NCBI RefSeq assembly: GCF_013283195.1
Contig: NZ_JABEKT010000001.1
Span: 1,832,509 to 1,896,508, forward strand
Reading direction: 5' to 3'
Length of the DNA: 64,000 nt
From: Ensifer adhaerens
Lineage (GTDB): Bacteria > Pseudomonadota > Alphaproteobacteria > Rhizobiales > Rhizobiaceae
Shown here: piece after piece, positions 60,794 through 64,000 of the stretch
How the letters are laid out: each line of letters starts with the position of its first letter
Numbering within the stretch: position 1 is the first letter of the stretch
Notes under the pieces: model-generated
What the model was told of the DNA's origin: nothing
The model's database searches: none
Seen by the model: the letters and a program-made list of their open reading frames with translations, nothing else
Made by a program: the position numbers and the translations under genes

Positions 60794-62077
60794 CTAAGCG
60801 CTATCGGCGTCGGTAGTCCGTCGGTCGGTGTGTGTTTTGCGGCTGCGCGCGCGCTGGAGGAAGGCATAGACGGCCTTGTTCGCCTTGATCGTCGCCTTTG
60901 CCCGCACCACGGCCCGGTGATAACAGGCAGCCAGGCGACCGCGCAGCGTCAGCGGCAAGACGATATCCCTGAGCGGCGTTTCAATGGTGCACCACGAGCG
61001 CTTATAGGGCTGGTCGCCGACCCCGAAGTCGAAGAGTGTCACATCCTTTCCGCAGAGCCTCTCGATCATTCTATAGAACAGAAGCTCACCAGGACTGGCA
61101 TCGCCCGCCAGTTCCTCGTCGATCGAGCCGAATTGGCATATGACATGGTCGGCCTTTCGCGAAAGACCGGCGACAGCGACGATACGCCCCCCATGTTCAC
61201 CCCTCAGGCGGATGGCATTGAGTTCGAGCAACTCGTCGTCGGCGACGCTACGGCGGCCGGCGATCGCATGAAAGAATGCGCGTGTCCGATGATCATGGAA
61301 AACGTCGGGAAGACCGAGGGCTGCAAACCGGACCGCCTTTTGACGGAAGAAGACGTCGAGCAACTCCTCTGCGTGTTGCGGGCTCTCGGCAATCACGTAG
61401 TCATAGCCCCCGAGCGCGTCCAGCCGCCGCTCTGAAATCCGCATTTTCTTGCGCCGGCGCTTTGCATTCACCTGGGCGAGCGTTTTTTCAAAACTCGAAA
61501 GCAGCGGCAATTGAAACGAGGCGTTCTGGTGCTTGACGCCGGGCAGGCGTGCCAGCGGGCTTGCGGTTCCGCGCCAGTCGTGCGGTGTCTTTTCGAGCGT
61601 CACGAGGTCGACCTTGTGGCGCAGGTGGTGATGGAGTGCACGCGTCAACAGATCGGCAAACTCGGCCGAGGAAATGGGCAGTGCGTCCGTTGCAAAAAGC
61701 CCGGTGTTGAGATTGCTGTGCAGTGCACCGATCAGCCGAGCCGTGTTGAACAGGCGACCAGACACGATCTCCAGCGGCAGGATGAAGAGCAATTCGCCAT
61801 CGAAGGTGCCGCGAATGATCAGCAGTTCACTGTCATGGACTTGCGCCCAGGCGACGCACCAGTCGTAACTCTGATGTAGAGAATTGAGTGCATGGGCATC
61901 GAGTGAGCGCCATTCCTGCTCCAGAGATGCAACCGTATCGTGGACGGAAATCTCGAACCGGCTCACGGCGGCGTCGGACCTTGACGCAGCTTTTGCGCCT
62001 CGCTGGCCCGATCGGCCTATGGTGAGTTCAGTGTTCAACATCGGCAAAGCCGTCCGGATGCGGGTTTCTGCTGCCAT
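60794..62077 (-). CDS. CelD/BcsL-like GNAT acetyltransferase
   Basis: The 427-residue protein contains a CelD-type GNAT_6 domain (LHQSYDWCVAWAQVHD, VNAKRRRKKMRISERRL, LNAIRLRGEHGGRIVAVAGL). Such proteins are found in cellulose and exopolysaccharide loci and may acetylate sugars. It converges on the Wzc-type gene and is probably part of the polysaccharide locus. The extended basic C-terminus (RARSRKTHTDRRTTDADSA) is a tail without recognised function. Confidence 0.82.
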   Translation of the reverse strand: MAAETRIRTALPMLNTELTIGRSGQRGAKAASRSDAAVSRFEISVHDTVASLEQEWRSLDAHALNSLHQSYDWCVAWAQVHDSELLIIRGTFDGELLFILPLEIVSGRLFNTARLIGALHSNLNTGLFATDALPISSAEFADLLTRALHHHLRHKVDLVTLEKTPHDWRGTASPLARLPGVKHQNASFQLPLLSSFEKTLAQVNAKRRRKKMRISERRLDALGGYDYVIAESPQHAEELLDVFFRQKAVRFAALGLPDVFHDHRTRAFFHAIAGRRSVADDELLELNAIRLRGEHGGRIVAVAGLSRKADHVICQFGSIDEELAGDASPGELLFYRMIERLCGKDVTLFDFGVGDQPYKRSWCTIETPLRDIVLPLTLRGRLAACYHRAVVRAKATIKANKAVYAFLQRARSRKTHTDRRTTDADSA

Positions 62078-62179
62078 TGAACTGACACTCCGCTACGATC
62101 CGCTTAATACCTCAAATATCGCCGGTTCCCACGGGCAACAACCGGAGAATGCAGTTAGCAAAGCATGAAGTCAGTGCGG

Positions 62180-62923
62180 CTAAGCGCCGAGAAAACCCGA
62201 TGCAAGGGCCTCTGCCCATTCCGGACGGTCTCGCTGCGCCGCCAGCCTCGACATCGCCTGGTGGTCATAAGGGACCGTGCGGAACGTCGTGCTCCAATTG
62301 TCGCCGGAACGCTCGATGATGGCGTAGCGCGCATCCGGTGAGCCAACCTCGACCTTGTGGGCGACCGGGTGATCGTCAGTGTAGCCTGGGCAGCCGACAC
62401 TGCCGGGGTTGACCACGAGCCGTCCGTCCGCAAGGCGGATCGCCCGGGGAATGTGCGTGTGGCCGCAGAGAATGACGGGCTGCGTGATGCCTGTCGCGAA
62501 GGCTTCGATGGCGCTGCGTGCCGCCTGATGGACGACGCCCTCCGCCGTCAATGCTTCGAGCCAGTAGGTTTCGTCGCTCCCTGGCGTGCCATGGCAAAGA
62601 AAGAGCGCATCGCGATAGATGCGGGTGGCCGGCAATGTCGCCAGCCATTCGATATGCCGAGGCTGCAATTCCGCGTGGGCGGCGCGGTCGGACAGCCCCA
62701 TGTCGGCGGGGTCGAGCGTCAGAAGGTATCGGTCATGATTTCCGGATATCGACGGGATGTCGCGCGCCATCAGGATATCGGCAGTGCGGGCGGCGTTGAG
62801 CGGCCCGCTGACGTGATCGCCGAGATTGACGATGTCGGTGATGCCCAACGCGTCAATATCCGCAAGCACCGCCTCAAGCGCGAGGTCGTTGCCATGGATA
62901 TCGGAAATGATCGCAACCTTCAT
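62180..62923 (-). CDS. Metallophosphoesterase (YfcE-like)
   Basis: The 247-residue protein has the calcineurin-type metal sites IISDIHGNDLALEAVL, NLGDHVSGPL, SGNHDRYLL and CGHTHIPRAI. It is a cytosolic phosphodiesterase or phosphatase of unknown substrate. The ATG at 62923 has GGGA 6 nt upstream; the longer frame to 63043 is not supported. The DUF2842 gene lies 17 bp upstream on the same strand. Confidence 0.9.
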   Translation of the reverse strand: MKVAIISDIHGNDLALEAVLADIDALGITDIVNLGDHVSGPLNAARTADILMARDIPSISGNHDRYLLTLDPADMGLSDRAAHAELQPRHIEWLATLPATRIYRDALFLCHGTPGSDETYWLEALTAEGVVHQAARSAIEAFATGITQPVILCGHTHIPRAIRLADGRLVVNPGSVGCPGYTDDHPVAHKVEVGSPDARYAIIERSGDNWSTTFRTVPYDHQAMSRLAAQRDRPEWAEALASGFLGA

Positions 62924-62940
62924 CGGCGTTCCCTTAAGGC

Positions 62941-63153
62941 TCAGCGGTCCTTCGCCGGCTTTTCCATCCACTTGATGATCAGCATGGCCGGCAGCACCCA
63001 AAGCAGGCCGGTAAAGAAGAAGTACATCAGATGCACCCACCACGGGGCGGCACCGAGCAGCAACGAAGCGAAAGTCACCGCGGCGAGCGCATAGACGATG
63101 ACGAGGATGATGATCAGGATCGTGCCGATCAGCTTTCTGAGACGTACGGGCAT
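62941..63153 (-). CDS. DUF2842 membrane protein
   Basis: The 70-residue protein has two hydrophobic segments ([20 protein letters not shown] and [17 protein letters not shown]) and ends WMEKPAKDR, the DUF2842 pattern. Function is unknown. The start at 63153 omits 14 in-frame residues that lack conservation. It is just upstream of the metallophosphoesterase. Confidence 0.82.
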   Translation of the reverse strand: MPVRLRKLIGTILIIILVIVYALAAVTFASLLLGAAPWWVHLMYFFFTGLLWVLPAMLIIKWMEKPAKDR

Positions 63154-63317
63154 TTCATTTCTTTCAAAGGGTGCGATATCCGGCCGCGACGGCATGCCGC
63201 AAAGGGTTCGGCCTTGTTTTGCATGCCGCTCTGGTGCAAATCAACGGCTTTCCGGCAGGCGCGGCGATGAACCGCCCGATCCCCTGCCGCCAACCCCGCG
63301 ATACCAGAGGGAAAACC

Positions 63318-64000
63318 ATGGCAGGCGTCGAATTGGCGACAGAACAGATGCTCCGAAGCGAGATCGGCAGGGCCGATCGCAACCGCCGGCAGATCCGCGG
63401 CTGGCTGGTCGTCGTTCTCTTCACGCTGTTTGCGCTCGTGCTTGTCGGTGGCGCAACCCGTCTGACGGAATCCGGCCTGTCGATCACCGAATGGAAGCCG
63501 ATCCACGGCGTCATCCCACCGCTGACGGCTGAGGAGTGGGAAGAAGAGTTTCAGCTCTACCAGCGCATTCCGCAATATCAGCAGGTCAACAAGGGCATGA
63601 CCGTCGGCGAGTTCAAGACGATTTTCTGGTGGGAATGGGCGCATCGGCTGCTGGCCCGCACGATCGGCGTGATTTTTGCTGTTCCGCTCGCCTTCTTCTG
63701 GTTCACCGGTCGGGTCGAACGCCGCCTGCGGTGGCCGCTGCTCGGGATTCTGGCGCTTGGCGGCTTCCAGGGGTTCATCGGCTGGTGGATGGTATCCTCT
63801 GGCCTAGTGGAGCGAACCGAAGTCAGCCAGTATCGCCTCGCAACCCACCTCGTCATCGCCTGCCTGATCTTTGCCGCCTGCATGTGGATTCAGCGCGGGC
63901 TTTGTCCGCATTCAGGCGACGCCGCGCCGACAGATCGCTCGCGTAAGATGGCAGCGATCATCGCCATCATGAGCCTGTTCCAGATTTATCTCGGCGCGCT
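63318..64000 (+). CDS. ctaA: Haem A synthase (CtaA/COX15), C-terminal part outside window
   Basis: The visible 227 residues match the COX15 family: [20 protein letters not shown] (haem-binding region), [26 protein letters not shown] with a conserved His, and [16 protein letters not shown]. The enzyme oxidises haem O to haem A for cytochrome aa3 in the inner membrane. An AGAGGG ribosome-binding site precedes the ATG at 63318. TTTGCA/TGCAAA (63218-63240) form a small inverted repeat upstream. Confidence 0.92.
   Translation, partial: MAGVELATEQMLRSEIGRADRNRRQIRGWLVVVLFTLFALVLVGGATRLTESGLSITEWKPIHGVIPPLTAEEWEEEFQLYQRIPQYQQVNKGMTVGEFKTIFWWEWAHRLLARTIGVIFAVPLAFFWFTGRVERRLRWPLLGILALGGFQGFIGWWMVSSGLVERTEVSQYRLATHLVIACLIFAACMWIQRGLCPHSGDAAPTDRSRKMAAIIAIMSLFQIYLGA

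Overview
The window reads as ordinary high-GC chromosomal DNA of an alphaproteobacterium of the family Rhizobiaceae, most likely Sinorhizobium/Ensifer or a close relative. The basis is gene content and order (ppk-ppx, an orphan groEL, hemB-RDD-bpt, ldtR-ldtP, glyA-nrdR-ribD-ribE, ribH-nusB, plsX-fabH-ihfA-merR, ctaA), an Mg-type HemB active site, and a RIME-like palindromic repeat of the kind known from rhizobia. The genus call rests on memory of family and gene-order patterns, not on a database search. No phage, plasmid, IS element or CRISPR array is visible.

Layout. 1-8 kb: partial purM (leftward), then a permease, hdaA, ppk and ppx (rightward), then a phytase-like secreted protein (leftward). 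Both ppk and the phytase-like gene have 11-bp-phased PHO-box arrays upstream, so this stretch looks like a small phosphate-starvation unit. 8-14.5 kb: AraC regulator, DUF2000 protein, membrane adenylate cyclase, RNase D, Tat-exported multicopper oxidase and an MFS carrier. 14.5-25 kb: aspS, a family VIII esterase/beta-lactamase with a divergent TetR, an orphan groEL preceded by a 72-aa gene and a near-consensus RpoH promoter, an acyltransferase overlapping a cytochrome P450, and a secreted protein of unknown function. 25-34.6 kb: parC, ArsR-like regulator, DMT transporter, bpt, RDD protein, hemB, a small membrane protein, ldtR and ldtP. 34.7-43.5 kb: glyA-nrdR-ribD-ribE, four leftward metabolic genes (GNAT, cupin, HAD, secreted protein), then ribH-nusB-MFS. 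43.6-51 kb: hppA, bamE, then the cytochrome bc1 chaperone, DUF177, plsX, fabH, ihfA and a MerR regulator. 51-52.5 kb: a low-density region with tandem RIME-like repeats, a 77-aa gene under a canonical alphaproteobacterial LexA box, and tRNA-Pro(GGG). 52.5-62 kb: a polysaccharide cluster (two glycosyltransferases, Wzy/ligase-like protein, priming phosphotransferase, Wza-type lipoprotein, Wzc-type copolymerase with a degenerate kinase domain, CelD-like acetyltransferase), resembling unipolar polysaccharide loci of rhizobia. 62-64 kb: metallophosphoesterase, DUF2842 and the start of ctaA.

The observations most worth following are regulatory: the SOS-box-controlled 77-aa protein, the PHO-box pair around ppk-ppx and the phytase-like gene, the heat-shock promoter in front of the 72-aa gene and groEL, and an 11-bp inverted repeat spanning the divergent polysaccharide promoter. 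I found no wholly new multi-gene defence or metabolic system.
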